A stretch of DNA of 64,000 bases. It comes from an uncultured Aquimarina sp. Lineage in GTDB: Bacteria > Bacteroidota > Bacteroidia > Flavobacteriales > Flavobacteriaceae. This document shows positions 36,887-44,787 of the stretch, piece by piece. The notes under the pieces were generated by a model, which was given only the letters and a program-made list of their open reading frames with translations, was not told where the DNA came from and did not search any database. Each line of letters opens with the position of its first letter. Position 1 is the stretch's first letter. The stretch covers positions 1 to 64,000 of the forward strand of contig CANNBP010000018.1 in NCBI GenBank assembly GCA_947502885.1, written 5' to 3'. The translations under genes were made by a program, and so were the position numbers.

Positions 36887-38036
36887 TCTCATTGTCATTG
36901 GTGGAGGGGTGTTAGGTACATTTCATGCCTATCATGGTTTAAAAAATGGATTGAAAGTGGCTTTGCTTGAAAAAGATAAAATGCCACAAGGAGCAACGAC
37001 TCAAAATTTTGGTCAGGTAGTTCCTTCGGGAATGAATAGTAAGTGGCAGGCATACGGAAGAGACAGTTTAAAAATCTATAAAGAAATACAACAGCAATTT
37101 GATATTTCGCTTCGTCAGAATGGATCTGTGTATTTAGCTTCGAATCAAGAAGAGTTACAACTTATTGAAGAGTTGTATGTTATTAATAAAAGTAATCAAT
37201 ATGCGTCTAGTTTATTAACAAAGAAAGAATGTTTGGATAAATACCCAGGATTAAGATCAGACTATGTTCTAGCTGGATTGTTTTTTCCAGAAGAGGTAAC
37301 TGTTGAGGCAATACAAATGATCCATCGATTACAGGATTTTATGGTAACCCAAATGGGGCTGGAATATTATACCAACTATAATGTTACAGAATGTCAAGAA
37401 GTTGTAAACGGTATAAAAGTAGCTTCTTCTGAGGGTAAAACACTCGAAGCAGAAAAAGTGATTATCTGTAATGGAAGTGAATTTAAAAACTTGTACCCAG
37501 AACTTTTTAGGGATAGTGATCTAGAAGTTACAAAGTTACAAATGCTTCAAACAAAAGCTCAGGTTGACTATAAATTACCAGGAAATATACTTACTGGCTG
37601 GTCTATTAGAAGATATGAGGCGTTTTCTGAGTGTGCTTCCTTTTCAGAAGTAAAGGCTAAAGAAGTTAGTGATTCACTTCAGAAAAAATGGGGAGTCCAT
37701 ATCTTATTCAAACAATCGCCAGATGGGTCTGTAATAATAGGAGATTCTCATGAATATGCAGATGTCAAAAATGTAGAAGATCTGGGGTATAGGTTAAATA
37801 TGGATATTGATGATTTTATGATTTCAGAAGCGCAGAAGGTTATTGATTTGCCAACTTATGATATTCAAAATCGTTGGTTTGGTATGTATTCGCAATGTAA
37901 AACTCAAGATATATTTCAAGAGAATATAGGTTCAAATATCCATGTGGTAACTGGCATTGGTGGTAAAGGAATGACTGGAAGCGCCGGCTTTGCAAAAGAA
38001 AATATGACAAGAATTTTTAATTATGAGTATAAATAA
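36873..38036 (+). CDS. FAD-dependent oxidoreductase, TIGR03364-type, phosphonate-associated
   Basis: A 387-residue DAO-family flavoprotein. The N-terminus has the Rossmann motif IVIGGGVLGTFHAYHGL and, near 45, GATTQNFGQVVPSG; the C-terminus has VTGIGGKGMTGSAGFAKE. This type recurs next to PhnX-like hydrolases and is implicated in oxidative deamination of (N-alkyl) aminoethylphosphonate to phosphonoacetaldehyde. The start overlaps the transporter stop and the stop overlaps the hydrolase start (14 bp each), so the three are translationally coupled. Substrate is inferred from context. Confidence 0.87.
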   Translation: MKKYDLIVIGGGVLGTFHAYHGLKNGLKVALLEKDKMPQGATTQNFGQVVPSGMNSKWQAYGRDSLKIYKEIQQQFDISLRQNGSVYLASNQEELQLIEELYVINKSNQYASSLLTKKECLDKYPGLRSDYVLAGLFFPEEVTVEAIQMIHRLQDFMVTQMGLEYYTNYNVTECQEVVNGIKVASSEGKTLEAEKVIICNGSEFKNLYPELFRDSDLEVTKLQMLQTKAQVDYKLPGNILTGWSIRRYEAFSECASFSEVKAKEVSDSLQKKWGVHILFKQSPDGSVIIGDSHEYADVKNVEDLGYRLNMDIDDFMISEAQKVIDLPTYDIQNRWFGMYSQCKTQDIFQENIGSNIHVVTGIGGKGMTGSAGFAKENMTRIFNYEYK

Positions 38037-38712
38037 AAAAATAGAACTCGCTGTATTCGATATGGCAGGTACAACAGTAAATGAAAATAATGTAGTTTAT
38101 AAAACTGTACAACGGGTTATAAATGACGAAGGGTACGATGTAACGCTTGATCAGGTACTAGAGTATGGTGCTGGCAAAGAAAAGTATCAGGCGATAATCG
38201 ATATTTTAAAAAATGTTACCCCTTGTGAGAACCCAGAAGAGATAGCAAAAAGTGCTTTTGTAAATTTTAAACCCATTTTAGAAAAACTATATACCGAGTT
38301 ACATGTAACTTCGTTTGACCCTGTAGAAGCATTATTTAAAGAATTAAAAGAAAATGGAGTACGAGTAGTACTTAATACGGGGTACGACTCAAAAATTGCT
38401 AATCAATTGATAGCAAAACTGGGGTGGAAAAAAGGGATTGATTATGATGCTTTGCTTACTGCTGATGATGTAACTCAAGGACGTCCTCATAAAGAAATGA
38501 TTTGTAAAGCTATGGAAATGTTTGAGATCATCGATTCAACCAAAGTGATGAAAGTAGGGGATTCTGCAATTGATATAGAAGAAGGAAAAAATGCGAACTG
38601 TGGCCTTACAGTTGGTGTTTTGACAGGTGCTCAAACACGAGAACAAATTAATGAACAACAACCAGATTATATTCTAGATGATCTGTCAACGCTAACACAT
38701 ATTATTTTTTAA
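38023..38712 (+). CDS. Phosphonatase-like HAD hydrolase (PhnX-like, TIGR03351 type)
   Basis: A 229-residue HAD hydrolase. The nucleophile Asp is in AVFDMAGTTVNEN, the same DxAGTTV signature as phosphonoacetaldehyde hydrolase PhnX. The cap holds GAGKEKYQAI, whose second Lys lines up by eye with the Schiff-base Lys of PhnX (MGxxKxxHI). Later motifs are LNTGYDSKI, GRPHKEMI and KVGDSAIDIEEGKNA. It probably cleaves the C-P bond of a phosphonoaldehyde or dephosphorylates a related product, downstream of the FAD enzyme. Overlaps that gene by 14 bp. Confidence 0.87.
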   Translation: MSINKKIELAVFDMAGTTVNENNVVYKTVQRVINDEGYDVTLDQVLEYGAGKEKYQAIIDILKNVTPCENPEEIAKSAFVNFKPILEKLYTELHVTSFDPVEALFKELKENGVRVVLNTGYDSKIANQLIAKLGWKKGIDYDALLTADDVTQGRPHKEMICKAMEMFEIIDSTKVMKVGDSAIDIEEGKNANCGLTVGVLTGAQTREQINEQQPDYILDDLSTLTHIIF

Positions 38713-38738
38713 TATTTTAATTGTTTTTTAAATCTCGT

Positions 38739-38773
38739 GAAACCCATCAAAATTTGTTTTTTTGGTGGGTTTC
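38739..38773 (+). terminator. Terminator of the transporter/oxidoreductase/hydrolase operon
   Basis: GAAACCCATC (38739-38748) pairs with GGTGGGTTTC (38764-38773) with one wobble, 27 bp after the hydrolase stop. The loop is T-rich, the downstream T tract short. Confidence 0.65.
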
Positions 38774-38995
38774 TAGTTTTCGTAATGTTTCTATTTAAGG
38801 ATCATAAAAGTTAACAAATAGTAAAAATATGGTTATTGCTTCATTTGGTGTGTGTTATGGTTTTTAAGCTTTAATTAAGGTTATTTAAAAATGACTTTTA
38901 AAGCTTTTGAGAGTCTTATTTTAGTATAAAAAATTACAAATAATAAACTTTTAAAACTATGAAGCATTTATTCTATCGCCATCTTATCTTTTTTA

Positions 38996-40792
38996 GTGGT
39001 GTATTCTTTTTTTTTTAGTTGTGAGACCGAGCCCGAAGCAACGGTAACAGACGAATCATTAGTTGCCAAAAGCGCAGTGCAAAACAAACATGTTCTTTTA
39101 GTAGGTATTGATGGGTTACAGTATGAAAAAATAGCATTGCTAAATACACCAAACTTTGATCGCTTAAATATTACCAAAGCATATACAGGAGGTATAAAAG
39201 GTACTATTAGTGATCAAGCAACAATTAGCGGTCCTGGTTGGACCTCTACACTTACGGGAGTTTGGATAGATCAGCACCATGTTCCTGATAATTACCCTGA
39301 TAAAGCTAAATCTAATGCCAAAAGTTTATTTGCTTATGTGGGAGGAAATCTTCCAGGGGCAAATATTGTTAGCATTGCAACCTGGGGTTCTATTAATAAG
39401 TTCTTAGAAAACGATATGTCATATGTTACTACTAGAATTGATCGATATGGAGATGAATTGGCAGTTGATTCGGCTGTCGATTTGGTTGCTAACCAAGGAC
39501 CCGATCTTACTTTTGTAAGTTTTGACAATATCGATCATATTGGCCACACAAAGGGTTTTGGTAGCGAATATAACAAGTCAATACTTACTGTAGACCAACA
39601 ATTAGGAAGATTAATCGACGTAGTAGAGGAGAGGCAAAATACAAGAAATGAAGACTGGTTAATTATGATTGTTACAGATCATGGAAGACAAAGCCCTGGA
39701 GGATATGGGCACAATACTAGTACATTGTCTGAAAGAACAATTTTTATCGGTATGAATAAGAATGGGAATCAAGAATTTAAAACCAAGGTAACGAATATTC
39801 CTAATACATCATATAACGGATTGTATGGATACCCTGCTCAAACTTCTATAGTTCCAACTGTGCTAAGACATCTAGAAATTCCGATTCGTACCGAATGGCA
39901 ATTAAACTCACCTCCATTAATTGGAGAAGATGGGCCTCGTAAGGTAATGATGGTTGACTCTTCAGAAAACGAAATCACTTGGGTGTCAAATAGTACAGGT
40001 AATGCAGAAATATATAGAGATGATAGTCTTATTGCCACCGTTCCGGCAAATCAAGGAAGATACAAAGACACCTCTGCTCCAAACGGAAGAATCAATTATA
40101 CGATTAAAATAAACAATTCGATTGGAGGTATTAACGTACAAAACTGCCTAGTAATTAATGCAGTTTTGGATTGGTATGATACGGCAAACAATAGAACCTA
40201 CTTTTTTAGAGCAGATGATAAGTATGTAAGATATGATAAAGCATCAAATATGTCTGATCCAGGATATCCTGTTGCTGTTACGAATAGCAACTGGCCTGGG
40301 TTAGGGAATTATAAAAACCAAATTTCAGCTGCATTTAAAACAAACTATGATAAGGGGTATTTCTTTTTGTCTGACGGAAGATATTTGCGTTATAATATGG
40401 TCGAAGATAAGGTTGATCCCGGATACCCCAAACCGGTTAATTTTATTACTTGGCCGGGCTTAGGTTTATATGGAAAAAAAATAATAGGAGCTGCCAATTG
40501 GTATACTAATAAAGCGATGTTTTTTCTTTCTGATGGTAGATATATACGATATGATTTGGTTAAAGATAAGGCAGATGCTGGATATCCTGCACAAATAAAT
40601 AATAGTAGCTGGCCAGGGATGGAAAATTATAAGACTAAGATTACAGCAGTTGCAGATTGGGATGCTCGATACATGTTCTTTTTCTTAAAAGATAATACGT
40701 TTATTAAGTATGATAAGTCTTTAGATAAAACTGTTGTAGGTTACCCAAAACCTGTAAATCATACAACATGGCCAGGTCTTTTAAATAGATAA
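38996..40792 (+). CDS. Type I phosphodiesterase/alkaline-phosphatase-family lipoprotein with hemopexin-like repeats
   Basis: The frame from a GTG at 38996 encodes 598 residues. After SFFFSC (lipobox-like) a phosphodiesterase/nucleotide-pyrophosphatase domain (about 35-300) shows VGIDGLQ, GPGWTSTLTG (nucleophile region), SFDNIDHIGH, VTDHGRQ and GYGHNTS metal ligands. A fibronectin-like stretch (about 310-390) leads to four hemopexin-type repeats (about 395-598; each with YFF/MFF..D.RYIRYD and a WPG end). The natural start is probably the ATG at 38959, which reads MKHLFYRHLIFFSGVFFF but runs into a stop because of a T10 tract; nine T would join it to this frame. It likely releases phosphate from organophosphates at the cell surface. 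It follows the phosphonate operon. Confidence 0.82.
   Translation: MVYSFFFSCETEPEATVTDESLVAKSAVQNKHVLLVGIDGLQYEKIALLNTPNFDRLNITKAYTGGIKGTISDQATISGPGWTSTLTGVWIDQHHVPDNYPDKAKSNAKSLFAYVGGNLPGANIVSIATWGSINKFLENDMSYVTTRIDRYGDELAVDSAVDLVANQGPDLTFVSFDNIDHIGHTKGFGSEYNKSILTVDQQLGRLIDVVEERQNTRNEDWLIMIVTDHGRQSPGGYGHNTSTLSERTIFIGMNKNGNQEFKTKVTNIPNTSYNGLYGYPAQTSIVPTVLRHLEIPIRTEWQLNSPPLIGEDGPRKVMMVDSSENEITWVSNSTGNAEIYRDDSLIATVPANQGRYKDTSAPNGRINYTIKINNSIGGINVQNCLVINAVLDWYDTANNRTYFFRADDKYVRYDKASNMSDPGYPVAVTNSNWPGLGNYKNQISAAFKTNYDKGYFFLSDGRYLRYNMVEDKVDPGYPKPVNFITWPGLGLYGKKIIGAANWYTNKAMFFLSDGRYIRYDLVKDKADAGYPAQINNSSWPGMENYKTKITAVADWDARYMFFFLKDNTFIKYDKSLDKTVVGYPKPVNHTTWPGLLNR
39007..39016 (+). repeat. T10 homopolymer causing a frame break in the signal peptide region
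   Basis: Ten consecutive T lie 48 bp after the ATG at 38959. In the sequence given, the ATG frame reaches a stop at 39016-39018; with nine T it continues through FFFSCETEPEA into the enzyme, giving a complete lipoprotein signal. This is the expected form of a slipped-strand phase-variation tract, or of a homopolymer sequencing error. Confidence 0.7.
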
Positions 40793-40822
40793 TATTAAGG
40801 GAAATAACAAAATTTTAAAACT

Positions 40823-40860
40823 AATATGGGTTGATGTAAGTTATTATATCAACTCATATT
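40823..40860. terminator. Bidirectional terminator between convergent genes
   Basis: A 17-bp stem with two G-T wobbles (40823-40839 with 40844-40860) and a 4-base loop, between the stops of the convergent lipoprotein and cupin-regulator genes. Confidence 0.75.
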
Positions 40861-40871
40861 AATTTAGATTA

Positions 40872-41453
40872 TTACGATTGTTCTGGAGCAATAAAAAAAT
40901 AAACTACAAGCATTTTGGTAGGTTTGTTCGACCTGTTTATAGGTGCATGAGGTATTCTTCCGTCAAAAAAGAGCGTATCTCCTTCTTTAAGAAGAATTTC
41001 TTCATTTCCAATTACATAGTAGCATTCACCACTTAATATGTATTTTAGTTCATAGGCATCAGTTTCTACTTTGCCACGTTCAGAATCAGGTTGTACTTCT
41101 AGAAGAACAGCTTCAAAACCTATAGAGTCAAGTTGTTTACCAAAGATGTATTTGTAGCTAAAACCTACTGCTTCATCTTCTTTTTCAATGGTGGTATGTT
41201 CTTCGGCTTTTGTGACTAAAAACTTAAAATTTGTTTGTGTAGAGATTCCATTAAAAAAACTAGGTACTTCAATCTCTAGGGCATCAATAATATTTAATAA
41301 TACGGGTAATGAAGGAATTGTTCTGCCGTTTTCAATACGTGAAATAAGTCCATTGCTTACTCCCGCTACAGACGCAATTTGGCTAATGGTTTTTTTATCA
41401 TCTTTTCTAATTTCTTTTAAACGCTTGCCAATACCTATTAAATAATCTTGCAT
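40872..41453 (-). CDS. XRE-type regulator with cupin sensor domain
   Basis: A 193-residue protein when started at MQDYLIGIGKRL (41453); the longer frame upstream has no similarity to the family and is rejected. Residues 5-65 are a helix-turn-helix (KKTISQIASVAGVSNGLISRIENGRTIPSLPVL). Residues 115-190 are a cupin (YELKYILSGECYYVIGNEEILLKEGDTLFFDGRIPHAPINRS). Such regulators sense small metabolites and often control adjacent catabolic genes. Its place at the end of the phosphonate-type cluster, facing it, suggests that it controls that cluster, but no operator has been identified. Confidence 0.88.
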   Translation of the reverse strand: MQDYLIGIGKRLKEIRKDDKKTISQIASVAGVSNGLISRIENGRTIPSLPVLLNIIDALEIEVPSFFNGISTQTNFKFLVTKAEEHTTIEKEDEAVGFSYKYIFGKQLDSIGFEAVLLEVQPDSERGKVETDAYELKYILSGECYYVIGNEEILLKEGDTLFFDGRIPHAPINRSNKPTKMLVVYFFIAPEQS

Positions 41454-41523
41454 TTTTTTTCTGAAATATGTACTACAAATATTAACAAAAAAGATAAGAC
41501 CAAGAAAATATTTGGAGTATAAT

Positions 41524-41562
41524 AATGCACCAACCAGGATTTTGTTTTTTGGATGGTGCATT
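41524..41562. terminator. Imperfect inverted repeat after the HTH gene
   Basis: AATGCACCA (41524-41532) pairs with TGGTGCATT (41554-41562), extended by CC/GG around an A-A mismatch; on the plus strand it is followed by seven T. It lies upstream of the cupin-regulator gene and just after the minus-strand HTH gene, so it is either a terminator for the latter or an operator for the former. Confidence 0.5.
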
Positions 41563-41581
41563 AATTTTTTTGACTTCTTTT

Positions 41582-41854
41582 TTAACTTACCAAGGAGTTG
41601 AACTTTTGATTAGCTTTTTCTTTAGAAAAGAACCCAACAGTAAACCGAACCGTTTCTGCATAAATAAAACTTTGTTTGGTTAGGTCATACTCTAAGGGTG
41701 CTTTTAAAGCTTTCATAATGTTTATGATTCGATATAACTTTGTTTTTGAAATATCTAGTTTAGTGGCTAACTCTTGAGGGGTTCCAGTAGCTTGTAGACG
41801 AATTAGCTGATCGATTCTGTCAATAAGTTCAATATGTTGCAAGGTTATATGCAT
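41582..41854 (-). CDS. Small winged-helix/HTH DNA-binding protein
   Basis: A 90-residue protein with an HTH_11/DeoR-like motif in residues 8-60 (IDRIDQLIRLQATGTPQELATKLDISKTKLYRIINIMKAL), then a short strand region (LEYDLTKQSFIYAE). It probably binds DNA as a dimer. It lies 51 bp after ssb on the same strand and may be co-transcribed with it, which would fit a role with mobile or conditional DNA functions, but no target is evident. Confidence 0.75.
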   Translation of the reverse strand: MHITLQHIELIDRIDQLIRLQATGTPQELATKLDISKTKLYRIINIMKALKAPLEYDLTKQSFIYAETVRFTVGFFSKEKANQKFNSLVS

Positions 41855-41905
41855 AGTTTTAATTTTAATAAGTGGTTTAGGTAGTTTTAATTTCTTATAA
41901 AAGGT

Positions 41906-42238
41906 TTATTTCCCCAGCATTAAAATTTCGCTACACACGATTTCGGTGATATACCTTTTGCTTCCGTCATTATCTTCGTAACTGCGAGAGGTTAATTTAC
42001 CTTCGATAGCAACTTCTTGCCCTTTGTTTACATATTTTTCTATGATATCGGCTACTTTACCCCAAGCTATAATATTATGCCATTGGGTATCTGTTACTTT
42101 GTCTCCTTGTTTATTGTTGTAATATTCGTTTGTTGCAATTGAGAACTTTGCGAGTTTCTTACCTGACTCTAAGTTTATTATTTCTGGATCTTGTCCCAAA
42201 TTTCCAATCAACTGTACTTTGTTTTTTAGCGTATTCAT
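41906..42238 (-). CDS. ssb: Single-stranded DNA-binding protein, short form
   Basis: A 110-residue OB-fold protein: VQLIGNLGQDPEI, FSIATNEYY, TQWHNIIAWGKVADIIEKYVNKGQEVAIEGKL and YITEIVCSEILMLGK. It covers the whole SSB core but stops there, without the flexible linker and the acidic DDDIPF-type tip that recruits repair and replication partners. Family knowledge: the main chromosomal SSB usually has the tip, while tail-less copies are secondary (natural transformation, plasmid or stress related). So this is likely an accessory SSB. Divergent from the GNAT gene. Confidence 0.9.
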   Translation of the reverse strand: MNTLKNKVQLIGNLGQDPEIINLESGKKLAKFSIATNEYYNNKQGDKVTDTQWHNIIAWGKVADIIEKYVNKGQEVAIEGKLTSRSYEDNDGSKRYITEIVCSEILMLGK

Positions 42239-42394
42239 AATATTAATTTTTCGTGTTAAACAGTTAATACCTTACCTTACATTATATTTTGAAGGTTTTG
42301 TAATTATTTCTGAAAGCCGATACTGACTGATCAGAACTACGATGCAAACATAAAGGGCAAAAGTTTTTGGATTCGGTTAGGAAGTGTTTAATTT

Positions 42395-42432
42395 CGTTTG
42401 TAAACACATGTAAACGTTTGTAGTCGTTTGTA
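42395..42432. promoter_or_regulatory. Three CGTTTGTA repeats on one face of the helix
   Basis: CGTTTGTA starts at 42395, 42415 and 42425, i.e. at 20- and 10-bp intervals, interleaved with GTAAAC copies. The cluster lies in the ssb/GNAT divergent promoter region, 53-90 bp before the GNAT start. It looks like a multi-copy regulator binding site. Confidence 0.45.
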
Positions 42433-42484
42433 ATTAAATAAATAAATCTATAAGCCTTGACTAAATTTCTAATTTAAATATGGT

Positions 42485-42931
42485 ATGATTCAAAGAGTAA
42501 ACAATGAAGAAGTCGAAATAGCAAACAAGATCTATGAGTTGTTTCAGGTTTCATATCTAGTAGAGGCCAAAATATTAAAAGTAGACAGTTTTTCTCCTTT
42601 AGAAAGAACTATTAAAGATTTTTTACAAAGTAGTACAGAGTTTTATGTGGTATTAAAAAATCAGAAATTTGTAGGTGCAATAGAAATAAAAAAGAATCAC
42701 AATAGCGTTGACATAGAAAGCCTTGTAGTTCACCCAGACTATTTTCGTCAGGGTATAGGGGTGCAATTAATGACTTTTGTTTTAACTCTTAAAGGTTTTG
42801 ACATATTTACAGTAGAAACTGGAGTAGATAATGTTCCGGCTGTCTCTTTATATAGAAAGTTGGGCTTTCAAAAAGTAAAAGAATGGGATACATTATCCGG
42901 AATAAGAAAAATAAGATTTAAAAAATATTAA
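42485..42931 (+). CDS. GNAT-family N-acetyltransferase
   Basis: A 148-residue acetyltransferase. The acetyl-CoA site is seen in VDIESLVVHPDYFRQGIGVQLMTFVL, with the R/QGxGxxL loop, and the C-terminal NVPAVSLYRKLGFQKVKEWD is typical of the family. The acceptor cannot be predicted. It is the first of a short same-strand run (GNAT, Crp-like, DinB-like, VOC) with short gaps, but each may have its own promoter. Confidence 0.85.
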   Translation: MIQRVNNEEVEIANKIYELFQVSYLVEAKILKVDSFSPLERTIKDFLQSSTEFYVVLKNQKFVGAIEIKKNHNSVDIESLVVHPDYFRQGIGVQLMTFVLTLKGFDIFTVETGVDNVPAVSLYRKLGFQKVKEWDTLSGIRKIRFKKY

Positions 42932-42963
42932 ATATAAAGATATTACTATCTATGGGGGAAAAC

Positions 42964-43500
42964 ATGAATCCGATATCAATAATAGTAGATAAGTTGAATA
43001 GTCAAGACCTATGGGAAGAAGAGATAGAATTAAATAGAAATGAATATTTAAAAGTAAAAGGCAGTATTGATACAAATCTTTACCTTGTCGTAAAAGGTAG
43101 TTTAAGAATATACTTGGTAGATGAATATGAGGAGCATACCATTAGATTTGGATATATAAACAATCTTATTGCTGCTTTAGATTCGTTTATTAATGAAAAA
43201 CCATCAGATTTCTATATTCAGGCTTTAAAGAAAACTACTTTAAAAGTAATTAGTAAAGCAAGATTTATGAGTTTTATTTTGTCTACTTCAGAAACTACAG
43301 AAATCTGGTATAAGGTTTTAGAAAGTTTTGTTTTGCAACAAATGGAACGAGAAAGAGATATTTTGATCACATCGCCTCTAGAACGATATCACAGGGTTTT
43401 AAAGCGTAGTCCACAACTTTTTCAGGAAATACCAGATAAATATATAGCCTCTTACCTTAGGATGACACCAGAAACACTTTCGAGAATTAAAAAATCTTAA
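42964..43500 (+). CDS. Crp/Fnr-family transcription regulator
   Basis: A 178-residue protein from the ATG at 42964, which has a GGGGG stretch 5 bases upstream; an ATG 12 bp earlier is also possible. Residues 15-110 form a cyclic-nucleotide-binding-like beta-roll (YLVVKGSLRIYLVDEYEEHTIRFGYINNLIAALDSF). The C-terminus has a shortened winged helix (RYHRVLKRSPQLFQEIPDKYIASYLRMTPETLSRIKKS). No Cys cluster, so not an FNR-type oxygen sensor. Such small Crp-like proteins are common in Bacteroidota; targets unknown. Confidence 0.85.
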   Translation: MNPISIIVDKLNSQDLWEEEIELNRNEYLKVKGSIDTNLYLVVKGSLRIYLVDEYEEHTIRFGYINNLIAALDSFINEKPSDFYIQALKKTTLKVISKARFMSFILSTSETTEIWYKVLESFVLQQMERERDILITSPLERYHRVLKRSPQLFQEIPDKYIASYLRMTPETLSRIKKS

Positions 43501-43550
43501 TTTCAATCAATGTTTTAAAAAGTTAAATAAAAGAACTTTGTAAAAAAAAC

Positions 43551-44090
43551 ATGAAAATAGCATCAAAAGAATTGATTCAAGATCTTATAGAAAGGACAAG
43601 AAGAAATATTAATCAAGCAGAAAAATTTCAGGAATTACCTATTGAAGTTCTAAATGCTAGAGGTAGTTCAGAGAGTTGGACCGTATTAGAATGTCTTGAG
43701 CATTTAAACTTGTATGGGGATTTTTATCTACCAGAAATTGAAAGTAGAATACAGGTGTCAAAAAGTAATGGAGCTTCTATGTTTAACCCTGGTTTATTGG
43801 GGAATTATTTTGCAAAAAGTATGTTGCCTAAACAGAAGTTAAATAAGATGAAGACTTTTAAAGATAAAGACCCTATAAATAGTATGTTGGATAAAAAATG
43901 CATTGATAGGTTTATTCAACAACAACATAAAACTTTGGAGTTACTAAACATGGCCAGTAATAAAGATTTAAATAAAATCAAGACTGTAGTAAGCATTTCT
44001 AAATTGATAAAATTAAAATTAGGAGATACATTTAGAGTGCTTATCTATCATAATCAGCGACATATTGAACAGGCAAATAGATTAATATAA
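43551..44090 (+). CDS. DinB-like four-helix protein
   Basis: A 179-residue protein of the DinB/DfsB-like fold. Visible family features are SWTVLECLEHLNLYGDFYLPEIE, with the first His, and a C-terminal IYHNQRHIEQANRL giving further metal-binding His residues. Family members are metal-dependent thiol-handling enzymes or transferases. It follows the Crp-like gene by 50 bp. Its substrate is unknown. Confidence 0.82.
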   Translation: MKIASKELIQDLIERTRRNINQAEKFQELPIEVLNARGSSESWTVLECLEHLNLYGDFYLPEIESRIQVSKSNGASMFNPGLLGNYFAKSMLPKQKLNKMKTFKDKDPINSMLDKKCIDRFIQQQHKTLELLNMASNKDLNKIKTVVSISKLIKLKLGDTFRVLIYHNQRHIEQANRLI

Positions 44091-44170
44091 AGTTATGTCT
44101 TATTTGGTATCAAAGGTGGTGATAGGTCTGTTTGGTGTATCTTTATAGTGATCCTCTAATGCGTCTAAAA

Positions 44171-44593
44171 ATGAATACAGAAAAAAAACAGCTATCGAAT
44201 AAGGCTGTACTAAGTTTAAAAACTGTAATTAGAACAAAAGATTTTAATGTATCTAAAGCTTTTTATACTCAGGTGTTAGAGCTTGAAATCATAGAAGAGT
44301 ATGATGATGGTAATGGCTCAAAAGGTGTAATACTAAGATTTGGTCCAGAAGGGAGTAATGCTTTTTTAGAGATTTCCGAAATAAAGAGTGATCATTACTA
44401 TTATCAAGAACCTTTTGATGAAACTTTGAAAAATGATAAGATTGATATTCAGTTAAGAACAGATAATGTGTCGTATTGGGCTGAACGTTTAGGTGGTGAT
44501 TGGGAGGCAAGGGGGCCAGTACTTCGGCCTTGGGGTTCTTATTATCTATATCTAAGAGATCCGGATGGACTCCAAATCATTATTTACCAATAA
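44171..44593 (+). CDS. VOC-family (glyoxalase/dioxygenase-like) protein
   Basis: A 140-residue protein started at MNTEKKQLSNKAVLSLKTVI (44171); a GTG further upstream is less likely. One glyoxalase-type module is seen: KTVIRTKDFNVSKAFYTQVLELEIIEEY, FLEISE, VSYWAERLG and a final YLYLRDPDGLQIIIYQ, which carries the last metal ligand region. Members are metal enzymes or antibiotic-binding proteins; nothing here decides between them. A terminator follows at 44665. Confidence 0.82.
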   Translation: MNTEKKQLSNKAVLSLKTVIRTKDFNVSKAFYTQVLELEIIEEYDDGNGSKGVILRFGPEGSNAFLEISEIKSDHYYYQEPFDETLKNDKIDIQLRTDNVSYWAERLGGDWEARGPVLRPWGSYYLYLRDPDGLQIIIYQ

Positions 44594-44664
44594 AAGCCAA
44601 AGTAGTATTATTTGAACTTTTTAATAGTTATTAGAACCTTGTTTATCTTATTGTGTAGATGTAT

Positions 44665-44690
44665 AACCTTCTGTTTCAGGAGGTTTTTTT
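44665..44690 (+). terminator. Terminator after the VOC gene
   Basis: AACCTTCT (44665-44672) pairs with AGGAGGTT (44678-44685) with one wobble, followed by seven T. Confidence 0.7.
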
Positions 44691-44787
44691 ATTTAGGGAA
44701 AAATTGATAAGTAGTAGGGAAATATCATCATTCTCTTGTTTTAGGTATTTCCGCATCTTTGTATTGTTAATTTAAAACAACAATATT

